Shown here piece by piece: positions 21,281-31,717 of a DNA stretch of 45,829 nt (the stretch's first letter is position 1; each line of letters starts with the position of its first letter). A program made the position numbers and the translations under genes. Location of the stretch: contig NZ_JNKI01000022.1 of NCBI RefSeq assembly GCF_000702005.1, forward strand, positions 1 through 45,829, read 5' to 3'. Below the pieces are notes generated by a model, which saw only the letters and a program-made list of their open reading frames with translations, was not told where the DNA came from and did no database searches. This DNA comes from Selenomonas sp. ND2010. Lineage in GTDB: Bacteria > Bacillota > Negativicutes > Selenomonadales > Selenomonadaceae.

Positions 21281-21341
21281 GAAAATCACCTCCGAAATTC
21301 ATTGCATCTTTAATATTATACAACAAACCGAGGTGATTTTC
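21281..21341 (-). promoter_or_regulatory. Inverted repeat covering the rfbA ribosome site, with internal -10
   Basis: GAAAATCACCTC (minus-strand read of 21330-21341) is perfectly complementary to GAGGTGATTTTC at 21281-21292, which contains the rfbA Shine-Dalgarno site. A TATAAT -10 lies in the loop. A read-through transcript from ilvB would hide the site; a transcript starting inside the loop would leave it free. Confidence 0.6.
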
Positions 21342-21360
21342 CTTCTTTTGTATAAAGTTG

Positions 21361-23025
21361 TTACTTAAATTCGACAAACTCATCGATGCGGGCGCCGCCC
21401 TTTATCATGGGCTCGACAAAACTCCGCCAGACGTTGAGTACAATAACCCTTGGATGTTCCTTATCCTCCAAGGCCCGCTGCAAAGCTTCCGCAAATTCCT
21501 CCTGCGTAGATACGCTTTCGGCTTCAATCCCGAAGCTTCGCGCATAAGCGGCATAATCCATCGGATAGTCAAACTCACAGGCGATATAGCGCTCCTTGTA
21601 CATGACCTTTTGCAACTGGCGGATCATGCCCAGGCTCGTGTTATTCACGATCAGGGAAATAATCGGCAGCTGCAATCTCGCAATGGTGTAATACTCATTG
21701 CCAGTCATCTTGATGCCGCCATCGCCGGCTACATGGATAACCCGCCTGCTGTCACCATAGGCAAGCTGAGCGCCCATCGCCGCAGGCAGGCCAAAGCCCA
21801 TCGTTCCCAAGCCGCCAGAAGTCAACCAGGTCCGCGGTTCCTCAACGCGAAGATGAAGCGCCGCCCACATCTGATGCTGCCCGACATCGGTGGCATAGGC
21901 ATAGCGTTTGCCTCTCGTACTGACCGCTACTTGATGCATCGCCCAAGGAACCGTCAGACGGTTCAAATGATAATCGTATTCGTAGGATTCCTTCCACTGG
22001 CGGATTTTCTTCCACCACTCTTCAAGATTTCCGCCCGGCTCATGCCGCATGAGCAAAGCCAGTATCGTTTTCATATCACCAGCCAACCCTAAAGTATTGC
22101 GCACATTCTTGTCAATCTCCGCCGGATCGATATCGATGTGAATGAACTTCGTATCCTGCGTATACTTTTTAAGATTTCCCGTCTGACGATCGCCAAAGCG
22201 GCTGCCGATCGCCACGACCAAATCAGCGGCTGCAATCGCATGATTGGCGGCTTTTTCACCATGCATGCCCGCAAACCCTAAAGACTGCGGATGCGAACTC
22301 GGAATTGCCCCCAAGCCCATCAACGTATGTACCACGGGCAAGTGGAATTTTTCCACGAAAGCCGTAACCTCTGCCGATGCTCCCGCAGAAATGACTCCGC
22401 CCCCCACGATAACCACCGGATGTTTCGCGTGAAGGATTTCCCTGGCTGCCTCAGCAGCACAAATCAGGAAATCCGCATCCGGCTTACCGCACCGCTTTTC
22501 CTCCGGCCCAGGTTCCGCATAACTCACCTCGGCAAAGAACAAATCCCGCGGAACATCTATCAGCACTGGTCCCGGACGCCCTTGGCGGGCCAGCTTAAAG
22601 GCTTCGCGAATGGTCGGCACCAAATGGCGGGCATCCTTTACCTTGTAATTGTGCTTTGTGATTGGCATGGTAACATCCAAAATATCCGTTTCCTGAAAGG
22701 CATCCTTACCGAGTAAAGTCGTGTCAACCTGCCCAGTAATCGCCACTAAGGGAATCGAATCCATGAAGGCCGTGGCGATTCCCGTTACAAGATTCGTCGC
22801 ACCGGGCCCTGACGTAGCAATGCATACACCGACTTTACCTGTTGCCCTTGCGTACCCATCCGCGGCATGAGCCGCATTCTGCTCATGGGTTACCAACACC
22901 TGATGAATCTCTTTGTCCTCATAAAACGCATCGTATAGCGGCAAAATCATACCGCCGGGGTATCCGAAAACCGTGGTGACGCCCTGCTCCTTGAGGCAGG
23001 CCGCTACTGCTTGTGCACCTTTCAA
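21361..23025 (-). CDS. ilvB: Acetolactate synthase, large (catalytic) subunit
   Basis: A 554-residue TPP enzyme that condenses two pyruvates to acetolactate, or pyruvate with 2-oxobutyrate. The catalytic glutamate lies in [19 protein letters not shown], followed by [11 protein letters not shown]. The TPP motif [12 protein letters not shown]...[10 protein letters not shown] is near residues 430-465, with the FAD-type central domain between. The start is TTG at 23025 after AGGAGG. It is the last gene of the ilv-leu operon, five genes away from its regulatory subunit ilvN, which is unusual. The sequence fits the biosynthetic FAD-containing type better than catabolic AlsS, but I did not align them. 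Confidence 0.93.
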   Translation of the reverse strand: MKGAQAVAACLKEQGVTTVFGYPGGMILPLYDAFYEDKEIHQVLVTHEQNAAHAADGYARATGKVGVCIATSGPGATNLVTGIATAFMDSIPLVAITGQVDTTLLGKDAFQETDILDVTMPITKHNYKVKDARHLVPTIREAFKLARQGRPGPVLIDVPRDLFFAEVSYAEPGPEEKRCGKPDADFLICAAEAAREILHAKHPVVIVGGGVISAGASAEVTAFVEKFHLPVVHTLMGLGAIPSSHPQSLGFAGMHGEKAANHAIAAADLVVAIGSRFGDRQTGNLKKYTQDTKFIHIDIDPAEIDKNVRNTLGLAGDMKTILALLMRHEPGGNLEEWWKKIRQWKESYEYDYHLNRLTVPWAMHQVAVSTRGKRYAYATDVGQHQMWAALHLRVEEPRTWLTSGGLGTMGFGLPAAMGAQLAYGDSRRVIHVAGDGGIKMTGNEYYTIARLQLPIISLIVNNTSLGMIRQLQKVMYKERYIACEFDYPMDYAAYARSFGIEAESVSTQEEFAEALQRALEDKEHPRVIVLNVWRSFVEPMIKGGARIDEFVEFK

Positions 23026-23064
23026 ACAATCGCCTCCTAACAGCCTACCCCCAGTGAGGAAGAC

Positions 23065-24132
23065 TTAAATCCGCTCGCAGATTACCCGTGTAATCTCTTC
23101 GGTATTCGCCTTCGAAAATCCTTCTTTCCAGAGATCCGGCGTACGATAACCATCGACAAGAGCCTTGTCCACCGCCGACTCTATAGCTCTGGCAGCCTCT
23201 TCCTCATGCAGGGAATAACGCAGCAGCATGGCCGCCGACAGGATCGTTCCCATCGGATTGGCAATCCCCTTGCCGGCAATATCGGGAGCACTGCCATGAA
23301 TCGGCTCATAAAGGCTCGTGCAGGTACCAATGGATGCCGACGGCATCATGCCAATCGAGCCGCCGACAACCGCCGCTTCATCGGAAAGGATATCGCCAAA
23401 CAGATTTCCGGTCACAATTACATCGAATTGCGTTGGCCGGATAGCCAGCTGCATCGCACAATTATCGACATAGAGATTATTGAGTTCCACATCTCCATAC
23501 TCTTCGGCCACCTTAGCTACCGTACGGCGCCAGAGACGTGACGTAGCCAGCACATTTGCCTTATCGACTGACGTGACTTTGCCGCGGCGCAATTTCGCGG
23601 TCTCGAATGCGAGCTTGGCAATGCGTTCCACCTCTGGGACGGAGTAATTCTCAAGGTCCCAGGCGCGCTCGGCACCGTCGTGCTGCTCCGATTCACATTT
23701 TTCTCCGAAATAGATACCGCCCACCAGTTCACGCACAATAACAAGATCTACGCCCTTTACCAGCTCCGGTTTGAGTGGGGAATAATCGACCAGCGCATCG
23801 GCCACTTTAACGGGGCGCAGGTTCGCATAGAGATCCAAATTCTTGCGCAGCCCAAGGATTGCCTTCTCCGGGCGAAGCGCGGGATCGACATTATCCCATT
23901 TATCGCCGCCCACAGCTCCGAACAGGACCGCGTCCGAAGCCTTGCAGGCATCAATCGTTTCCTGCGGCAGCGGCGTACCGAATTTATCATACGCCGTGCC
24001 GCCGGCATCGTGATAATCAAAGGAAAGCCCCAAGCCAAAGTTCTCGTCCGCTTTTTTTAGAACTTCTACGGCCGAATCGGTGATTTCTTTCCCTATGCCG
24101 TCCCCTGGAATTACCGTAATCTTATAAGCCAT
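23065..24132 (-). CDS. leuB: 3-isopropylmalate dehydrogenase
   Basis: A 355-residue beta-decarboxylating dehydrogenase, which oxidises 3-isopropylmalate with NAD+ in leucine synthesis. It has PGDGIGKEITDSAVEVL at the N-terminus, ELVGGIYFG (substrate loop), the DKANVLATSRLWR segment and the nucleotide motif EPIHGSAPDIAGKGIANPMG. It starts 2 nt after the leuD stop, with AAAGGAG inside leuD. Confidence 0.97.
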   Translation of the reverse strand: MAYKITVIPGDGIGKEITDSAVEVLKKADENFGLGLSFDYHDAGGTAYDKFGTPLPQETIDACKASDAVLFGAVGGDKWDNVDPALRPEKAILGLRKNLDLYANLRPVKVADALVDYSPLKPELVKGVDLVIVRELVGGIYFGEKCESEQHDGAERAWDLENYSVPEVERIAKLAFETAKLRRGKVTSVDKANVLATSRLWRRTVAKVAEEYGDVELNNLYVDNCAMQLAIRPTQFDVIVTGNLFGDILSDEAAVVGGSIGMMPSASIGTCTSLYEPIHGSAPDIAGKGIANPMGTILSAAMLLRYSLHEEEAARAIESAVDKALVDGYRTPDLWKEGFSKANTEEITRVICERI

Positions 24133-24134
24133 AG

Positions 24135-24623
24135 TTATTTCTTCTCCTTTATGTAATCGATAAGTCCTCCCGCTTTCGCAATGTCCTGAATAAACCCAGG
24201 CAGTGGATTGGCGTGGAAAACATCACCGGTTGTGACATTTTCAATCGCACCAGTTGCGGTATCCACCCGCAGTTGATCGTCGGCACTGATTTTTTCCACA
24301 TCATCACCGATTTCCAAAAGCGGCAGCCCAATATTGATGCCGTTGCGGTAAAAGATGCGGGCAAAATTAGCCGCAATAACTACCGGCACCCCAGAGGCTT
24401 TGATTGCTACTGGTGCATGCTCACGAGAAGAACCACAGCCAAAGTTCTTGCCACCCACCATGATGTCGCCAGCTTTTACATTCTGGGAAAAGCTTTCATC
24501 AATATCTACCATACAATGGCTGGCCAACTCCTTCGGATCAAACGAATTCAGATAACGAGCCGGAATGATGACATCGGTATCAATATTGTCGCCATAGCGC
24601 CATACTTTACCTTCTAATTTCAT
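24135..24623 (-). CDS. leuD: 3-isopropylmalate dehydratase, small subunit
   Basis: A 162-residue swivel-domain subunit of the short (archaeal-type/HacB-like) LeuD form. It has [20 protein letters not shown] near the start and the loop [17 protein letters not shown], which reaches the active site of the partner subunit. It starts 1 nt after leuC, and the ribosome site AGGAGG overlaps the leuC stop. It acts with LeuC in isomerising 2- to 3-isopropylmalate. Confidence 0.95.
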   Translation of the reverse strand: MKLEGKVWRYGDNIDTDVIIPARYLNSFDPKELASHCMVDIDESFSQNVKAGDIMVGGKNFGCGSSREHAPVAIKASGVPVVIAANFARIFYRNGINIGLPLLEIGDDVEKISADDQLRVDTATGAIENVTTGDVFHANPLPGFIQDIAKAGGLIDYIKEKK

Positions 24624-24624
24624 A

Positions 24625-25887
24625 TCATTTTACCTCCTCTGGCGTTGCGATGCGTCCCAAGACGGCACTAGCTGCTGCTACATGCGGTCCTGCCAGATAA
24701 ACTTCACTGTCGACATGTCCCATGCGGCCACGGAAGTTGCGATTCGTCGTCGAAACACATTTCTCGCCAGCCGCCATGATTCCCATATAGCCGCCGAGAC
24801 ATGGACCGCAGGTCGGCGTCGATACCGAACAACCAGCATCAATAAAAGCGTCAATATAACCCCGCTTCATGGATTCTTTATAAACAGCCGGACTGCCAGG
24901 GATAATGATACAGCGCACCCAGTCTGCCACTTTATGTCCTTTGAGGATTTCGGCCGCAATCTGCATGTCCTCCAAGCGCCCATTGGTGCAGGAACCAATG
25001 ATTACCTGGTCAATGGCGATTGGTGCTTCGATATCCTCCACCCGTTTCGTATTCCCCGGAAGATGCGGAAATGCCACCACTGGTTTCAATTCGTCAAGAT
25101 TGATTTCTACCGTCTGACAATACTGCGCATCAGCATCAGCCTCTACTGGCTCATACGGCTTTTTGACACGCCCCTCCACATACTCCTTACAAACTTCGTC
25201 AAAGGGGAATATGCCGTTTTTGCCACCGGCTTCAATCGCCATATTGGCGATTGTCAGGCGATCGGTCATCGTGAGTTCTGCCACCCCTGGGCCAGTAAAT
25301 TCCAGCGATTTATAACGGGCACCATCTACGCCAATCCTACCAATTAACGTGAGGATAACGTCTTTGCCGTTGATATTTTTAGGTTTTTTGCCCGTTAAAT
25401 TGACTTTGATTGCCTCGGGAACTTTAAACCAAGCCTCCCCCGTTGCCATCGCTGCTCCCAAATCCGTGGAGCCGACACCAGTAGCGAAGCCATTTACAGC
25501 GCCGTACGTGCAAGTATGTGAATCTGCACCGATCGTCAGCATGCCCGGCCCGACAATGCCCTTTTCCGGCAGGATAACATGCTCGATGCCAACGCGTCCC
25601 TGCTCGAAGTAATTGACGATATTCCATTTTTGGGCAAAATCGCGGACAGCTTTCGCCAGTTCTGCCGATTTGATGTCCTTCGCTGGCTGGAAATGATCCG
25701 GAACCAGTGCGATTTTCTCGTTGTCAAAAACCGGGCGACCGATTTCCTCAAATTTCTTGATAGACGGTGGTGCCGTTATATCATTGGCCAGTACCATATC
25801 CAGCTTACAAGTAATCAGCTGACCGGCCTTAACGGACTCCAATCCTGCATGACGGGCCAGGATTTTCTCACTCATATTCATGCCCAT
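24625..25887 (-). CDS. leuC: 3-isopropylmalate dehydratase, large subunit
   Basis: A 420-residue aconitase-family subunit that binds a 4Fe-4S cluster; the ligands are in [10 protein letters not shown] and [10 protein letters not shown], with a further cysteine upstream. [22 protein letters not shown] is the family signature. The length suits the 420-residue LeuC group that pairs with the short LeuD found next to it. The ATG at 25887 follows AGGAGGG. A hairpin separates it from ilvC upstream. Confidence 0.96.
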   Translation of the reverse strand: MGMNMSEKILARHAGLESVKAGQLITCKLDMVLANDITAPPSIKKFEEIGRPVFDNEKIALVPDHFQPAKDIKSAELAKAVRDFAQKWNIVNYFEQGRVGIEHVILPEKGIVGPGMLTIGADSHTCTYGAVNGFATGVGSTDLGAAMATGEAWFKVPEAIKVNLTGKKPKNINGKDVILTLIGRIGVDGARYKSLEFTGPGVAELTMTDRLTIANMAIEAGGKNGIFPFDEVCKEYVEGRVKKPYEPVEADADAQYCQTVEINLDELKPVVAFPHLPGNTKRVEDIEAPIAIDQVIIGSCTNGRLEDMQIAAEILKGHKVADWVRCIIIPGSPAVYKESMKRGYIDAFIDAGCSVSTPTCGPCLGGYMGIMAAGEKCVSTTNRNFRGRMGHVDSEVYLAGPHVAAASAVLGRIATPEEVK

Positions 25888-25917
25888 GTTATTGCCCTCC
25901 TAGTCATATATCCTAAA

Positions 25918-25945
25918 GAAAGCCTTCCCCTTCGGGGGAAGGCTT
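25918..25945 (-). terminator. Hairpin between ilvC and leuC (partial terminator or processing site)
   Basis: A strong stem GCCTTCCCC/GGGGAAGGC with a tight loop is followed by TTTCTTT on the minus strand. It lies inside the operon, so it may reduce leu expression relative to ilv, or protect the ilvNC message. It resembles one half of the REP-like unit at 6109-6167. Confidence 0.65.
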
Positions 25946-25967
25946 GTAAATTGTTCGATTGCGTCAA

Positions 25968-27495
<1,528 letters not shown>

Positions 27496-27567
27496 AGCAA
27501 TTGCTCCTCTCCATATTGCCTAAAACCAAAGTCGTTGCTGCTTCTTTAAAATGTAATGTTGTAAAGC

Positions 27568-27604
27568 ATGTATACATTATTACGCCGATAGACGGTTTTG
27601 TCAA
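27568..27604 (-). promoter_or_regulatory. Promoter of the ilv-leu operon
   Basis: TTGACA (27599-27604) and AATAAT (27576-27581) are spaced by 17 nt on the minus strand. The palindrome ATGTATACAT (27568-27577) overlaps the -10 and start site, a possible operator. The leader is only about 75 nt; no T-box or leader-peptide attenuator is seen. The rest of the 27496-27867 gap holds the mutY promoter and AT-rich sequence. Confidence 0.68.
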
Positions 27605-27811
27605 TAGAATTTTGTAACATTTTTGTATTTTGTCGATGTTTTTTAATATTATATTCCTCTATGCAAGCACAAACCTTAGGATATCCATTTAAAAATCAGC
27701 ATATCTGTCCACCTAAAAAGGAAGCCAGGTTATATTCCTTGCTTTTTTCTGAATCCTCAAATGGTTTGCTATCTTTTTATGTTTTTCTTCCTGCTAGTTT
27801 TTCCGATTCGT

Positions 27812-27839
27812 TTGTGATACGATAGGTCGAACGTATAAT
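27812..27839 (+). promoter_or_regulatory. mutY promoter
   Basis: TTGTGA (27812-27817) and TATAAT (27834-27839) are spaced by 16 nt, about 28 nt before the GTG start. Confidence 0.6.
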
Positions 27840-27867
27840 TTCACTACTAAGAAAGGAAATATCTGTC

Positions 27868-28962
27868 GTGAAACCAGCACTAATCCTTGACCATACCGAT
27901 ATCATCCGCGAAATCCTCTCACCATTGCTCAGCTGGTATAAAGGCCAAGAAAAAACACGCCAGCTCCCCTGGCGGGAAGAGCCCACACCTTACCACACCT
28001 GGATTTCCGAAATCATGCTGCAGCAAACCCGAGCTATCGCGGTCATTCCCTATTACCACCGTTTTCTGGAGGAATTTCCGACAATTACCGCATTAGCCAA
28101 TGCGGATGATGAAGTCCTGATGAAACTCTGGCAGGGACTCGGTTACTATTCGCGAGCACGAAATCTAAAAAAAGCTGCCCAAGTCATCGTGCAGGAACAC
28201 CAGGGACAGCTTCCCCAAGACAAAAAACAACTGCTAGCCCTCCCAGGCATTGGACGCTACACCGCCAATGCCATTGCCTCCATCGCCTTTGGGATGCCAC
28301 TTCCTGCCATTGACGGCAACGTACTCCGCGTCATCGCGCGTGTCATCACTTGTCGCGAGGACATCATGTCCGCCCGTACACGAACAGCCTTCGAACAACT
28401 GCTGGCTCCCCATTATCCAACCGGTGACGATGCGGGGGCACTCAATCAGGCCTTCATGGACCTCGGCGCTACCATCTGCCTCCCCCATGGAACACCGCAT
28501 TGTGCCCACTGTCCCCTAGCCCAGCTCTGCCTGGCAAAGGAAACCGGCACGCAGCAGGATTTCCCGCAAAAAGCTGCAACTAAGGCCAAAAAACGCGAAG
28601 CTCATACCATATTACTGCTAAAACTGGGCAACCGCATCGCCCTGCACAAGCGTCCTAACCAAGGACTCCTCGCAGGACTATGGGAATTTCCGAATTTGAC
28701 GGGTCAAGTTGACCAGTCAAAAGTCAACGAATATCTAAAACAACATCATCTGACCGCAACGCGAATGGAAGAACTTCCTCCCGCTAAGCATGTCTTTTCT
28801 CATGTCACCTGGCAGCTTACCGGCTGGAAAATCCAACTGGCCGCTTCCGCACTTCTTGTAACGGAAACAACGGACGCCTTTACCTGGGCAACACCAGAAG
28901 AAATTGCCAGCCAATTCAGTATCCCCACAGCCTTTGCCCACTACATTTCCTATATAAAATAA
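27868..28962 (+). CDS. mutY: A/G-specific adenine glycosylase
   Basis: A 364-residue DNA repair glycosylase, which removes adenine mispaired with 8-oxoguanine. The catalytic glutamate is in SEIMLQQTR, the helix-hairpin-helix in LPGIGRYTANAIAS and the catalytic aspartate in AIDGNVLRV. The 4Fe-4S cluster has the spacing C-x6-C-x2-C-x5-C (CLPHGTPHCAHCPLAQLC). The C-terminal NUDIX-like 8-oxoG recognition domain contains HVFSHVTW. The start is GTG at 27868 after AAAGGA. Confidence 0.96.
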   Translation: MKPALILDHTDIIREILSPLLSWYKGQEKTRQLPWREEPTPYHTWISEIMLQQTRAIAVIPYYHRFLEEFPTITALANADDEVLMKLWQGLGYYSRARNLKKAAQVIVQEHQGQLPQDKKQLLALPGIGRYTANAIASIAFGMPLPAIDGNVLRVIARVITCREDIMSARTRTAFEQLLAPHYPTGDDAGALNQAFMDLGATICLPHGTPHCAHCPLAQLCLAKETGTQQDFPQKAATKAKKREAHTILLLKLGNRIALHKRPNQGLLAGLWEFPNLTGQVDQSKVNEYLKQHHLTATRMEELPPAKHVFSHVTWQLTGWKIQLAASALLVTETTDAFTWATPEEIASQFSIPTAFAHYISYIK

Positions 28963-29085
28963 CGAATTTTGCAGGAGAATCCTTTTACGTGGCGAAAGAT
29001 AAACGTTAAAAGAATTACTCTAAGGATATTTCAACGTAGGTGTAAACGATGCATTTTACGAACAAGTACAGAGAGGTGTTTAGAA

Positions 29086-31149
29086 ATGATGAAAATTTTT
29101 TCTTCGGGTATGAAAAAGGCCGAGGCTGCCAGCCCGGCAGCTTCCCGTGTAACTCCCACAGCACCTGTTGTCTCCACACAACAGGACATCAAAGTTGCCT
29201 ATTTGGGCAAGAGTGAACTCACTGCGGTCCGTCTCAAGGATCTAGCCGATGTTGCCGAAGGCTGTGCCCTTATCATGGGATTTGTTTCCCCTGACCTCAA
29301 TCTTTCCGATGTGGCTCAGGCGATCAAACGCGAAGTTCCCACCACGACCAAGGTCATCTTGATGACAACGTCCGGCGAACTTTGCCGCCCCCAGGGCAGC
29401 TCCTCCCTGTACTGCACAGCTCCTGACGGCCGCGCAAAAGTCCTATTACAGTCTTTCTCGAACCGAATGATTGAAGATGCTCATATCATGAGCATCCCAC
29501 TTCCCAGCGAGGATCTTCGCGGCGGTGAAGTCAAGCTGACTGTCAACGAGCGCGTTGCTGCCATCCGACGCGAAATCGACAAATTGCCAGTTCCTTTCCG
29601 CCTAAGTGTGGCACATACCTTTGCCATGATTTATATCGATGGCGCTTCAGCCTGTGAAACTTTCGTCCTGCAAGCGCTGTTCGAGTCGGGCAAATATCCG
29701 ATTCCGTTCATTGGCGGCAGTTCAGCCGGTGATATGACCTTTACTCATACTTACATCTACGATAACAAACAATGTCTGGAAAATCATGCCGTCATCACGC
29801 TCATCCGCCTCAAGAAGCCTTACCGTTACGGTATCTTCAAATCCCAGGCGGTCGAGCGCACTGGCGATGTATTCACCGTTGGCAGTGCCAATACCGCCCT
29901 TCGCTACGTGGAAACCATCGAAGGACCAACCGGCGAACCGATTTCCTTTATCGAGGCACTCAAAGACCACTTTAAGGTCAGCAGCACCGCTGACCTCCAG
30001 ACAAAACTGCAGGGATATACCTTCGCCACCGATATTAATGGCGATGATTTTGTCCGTACGATTTCCGGTATCGATGATGTCAACGATCGTATCAGTTTCT
30101 TCTGTGACGTAGTTACCGGCGAGAAACTTTACCTGCTCAAACGTCAGTCCCTCGAAACAACACTTAGCCGCGATATTCGCAGTTACACCAATGGCAAGCC
30201 GAAAGCACTCGGCGCAATCCTCAACGACTGTATCCTGCGTCGTCTCGGCTATCCAGAAGAAGTCAAGCATATGGATTTCTTTAGCGACGTACCTGTCGCT
30301 GGTTTCTCAAGCTTTGGTGAAATCATGGGACTTCATGTCAACGAAACCCTGACAGCCATCTGCTTCTATCACGTCCCCGAAGGACAGCCTTTCTCCGATA
30401 GCTACGTCGACAATTTTGCCCGCAGCTATGCCAACTGCAATTCCTTCTTCTTTAAACGCGTCATCGACCGACAGAAACATACCGAGGTACTCAAAGACAA
30501 CCTCATCAATATGTTCAAGGATTACCAGTCAAAGATGCCGGGCATCGTTCAAACTATCATGCGCATGTCGGGGGATGTTGACCTCATTCAAGAAGCCATC
30601 CAACAGCTTTCCAAAGGCATTGACGAGCAGAATGGCCTCTTCAATCAGCTTACCGACCGCAACCGCGAAATTACACCAAAACTCGACATGCTCTCCCAGA
30701 GCACGCAGAAAATCGACGATGTCATGAAGATGATCAACGAGATTGCCGCCCAAACAAACCTGCTCGCCCTCAACGCCGCCATCGAGGCTGCACGCGCTGG
30801 CGAAGCCGGCCGCGGATTCTCCGTCGTCGCCCAAGAGGTTCGCAAGCTCTCCGAAAACACCCAGACGAGCCTGCACACCTCTGATGAGGCCATCAAAGTC
30901 CTGTTGCACGATGTCGCTGAAATTGACAACATCCTTTCCGCCAACAAAGACTTCGAAGATAAGATCAATGAATTTGACAAACACTTCGCAGCGGAAATGA
31001 AAAATCTCCACAAGAGCCTCAACGAAGGCGTCGCTCATATCCAAAAATCCACGCAGTCGATTCAAGCCCTCGAGGCCATCAACGAACGTACAGCGGCAGA
31101 AATGGAAAAACTCACGACGATTATCCACAACATCGAAATGGGAATCTAA
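29086..31149 (+). CDS. Cytoplasmic FIST-domain methyl-accepting chemotaxis protein
   Basis: A 687-residue soluble receptor without membrane segments. FIST_N spans about residues 35-225 ([13 protein letters not shown] near its end) and FIST_C about 235-400. A helical linker is followed by an MCP signalling tip near residue 553 ([19 protein letters not shown], then [21 protein letters not shown]). FIST domains are thought to bind small ligands such as amino acids. The start is the ATG at 29086 after GAGAGGTG; the longer frame from 28969 lacks a site. The adaptation helices look short, so it may form an internal signalling array or regulate without methylation. No che or flagellar genes are nearby. 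Confidence 0.9.
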   Translation: MMKIFSSGMKKAEAASPAASRVTPTAPVVSTQQDIKVAYLGKSELTAVRLKDLADVAEGCALIMGFVSPDLNLSDVAQAIKREVPTTTKVILMTTSGELCRPQGSSSLYCTAPDGRAKVLLQSFSNRMIEDAHIMSIPLPSEDLRGGEVKLTVNERVAAIRREIDKLPVPFRLSVAHTFAMIYIDGASACETFVLQALFESGKYPIPFIGGSSAGDMTFTHTYIYDNKQCLENHAVITLIRLKKPYRYGIFKSQAVERTGDVFTVGSANTALRYVETIEGPTGEPISFIEALKDHFKVSSTADLQTKLQGYTFATDINGDDFVRTISGIDDVNDRISFFCDVVTGEKLYLLKRQSLETTLSRDIRSYTNGKPKALGAILNDCILRRLGYPEEVKHMDFFSDVPVAGFSSFGEIMGLHVNETLTAICFYHVPEGQPFSDSYVDNFARSYANCNSFFFKRVIDRQKHTEVLKDNLINMFKDYQSKMPGIVQTIMRMSGDVDLIQEAIQQLSKGIDEQNGLFNQLTDRNREITPKLDMLSQSTQKIDDVMKMINEIAAQTNLLALNAAIEAARAGEAGRGFSVVAQEVRKLSENTQTSLHTSDEAIKVLLHDVAEIDNILSANKDFEDKINEFDKHFAAEMKNLHKSLNEGVAHIQKSTQSIQALEAINERTAAEMEKLTTIIHNIEMGI

Positions 31150-31163
31150 CCCCCTTATAGCAT

Positions 31164-31206
31164 AAAGAAGGCCCGATGGTGCTAATGCGCCATCGGGCCT
31201 TCTTAT
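31164..31206. terminator. Bidirectional terminator
   Basis: A long GC-rich stem (AAGAAGGCCCGATGG / CCATCGGGCCTTCTT plus inner pairs) separates the convergent chemoreceptor gene and the ATPase cluster. Confidence 0.9.
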
Positions 31207-31214
31207 CTTTTCGA

Positions 31215-31700
31215 TTAAATGCGTTCCACAGCCAATTCAGCCAGTTGCTGCTCCAAACGAGCTAGTTTCGGCTTCTGACGAAGCTGTTCGGGATCATAGG
31301 TAATGAGCAGCGATCCTGTTAGTGGCGTTATCTCCGCCGTTTTGACACCGGTAAAGGATTGTAGATAATCCTCCAAGGGCTTTTGCCACTGGGGATTGGC
31401 GGCTAACATACCGCTGCGCAGACGAATCCGTCCAGGGACATAAAACGGCACTTGGAAGCTGGCCGCTATGCGCAGCAGCGGGTCCGCTTCCTTCGCCCCT
31501 GCTTTATTGCAGCCAGCCAAGCGGCAGGCATCAGCCTGCATCTTTTTATGATGCTGCCAACCATGCCAAAACGACAAAACTGCCCAGGCAATGCCAAAGC
31601 CGACATGTAACCGCTTACCAACCAAAAGCGTAGCCAAGGTTCCTACGGAAGCTACAGTCATTGGAATTCCCAGCGGCAAATTCTTAACTCCATACGGCAT
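31215..31700 (-). CDS. Membrane protein with HMA-like domain, P-type ATPase cluster
   Basis: A 161-residue protein. Two hydrophobic helices (~residues 8-45) are followed by a basic/His/Cys loop (WQHHKKMQADACRLAGC) and an HMA-like ferredoxin fold (VPGRIRLRSG...TGVKTAEITPLTGSLLITYDPE). The usual metal-binding CxxC at the first loop is replaced by PGRIR. The same fold with a PGRxR loop occurs in two other proteins of the cluster. The ATG at 31700 is preceded by AGGGGG; an ATG at 31718 overlapping the ATPase stop is an alternative. It is last in the operon. It resembles FezC-type proteins as I remember them; this needs alignment. Confidence 0.75.
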   Translation of the reverse strand: MPYGVKNLPLGIPMTVASVGTLATLLVGKRLHVGFGIAWAVLSFWHGWQHHKKMQADACRLAGCNKAGAKEADPLLRIAASFQVPFYVPGRIRLRSGMLAANPQWQKPLEDYLQSFTGVKTAEITPLTGSLLITYDPEQLRQKPKLARLEQQLAELAVERI

Positions 31701-31717
31701 AACCATCCCCCTATCCA

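Noticed and set aside
27496-27610. Attenuator or T-box in front of the ilv-leu operon
   Set aside because: The leader is only about 75 nt, with no Leu/Ile/Val-rich leader peptide, no T-box motif and no terminator hairpin.
27598-27825. 75-codon frame and weak hairpin with a T-run (27722-27748) on the + strand before mutY
   Set aside because: No ribosome site and no clear promoter; the hairpin is short with a mismatch. It could end a small transcript, but the support is too weak to annotate.
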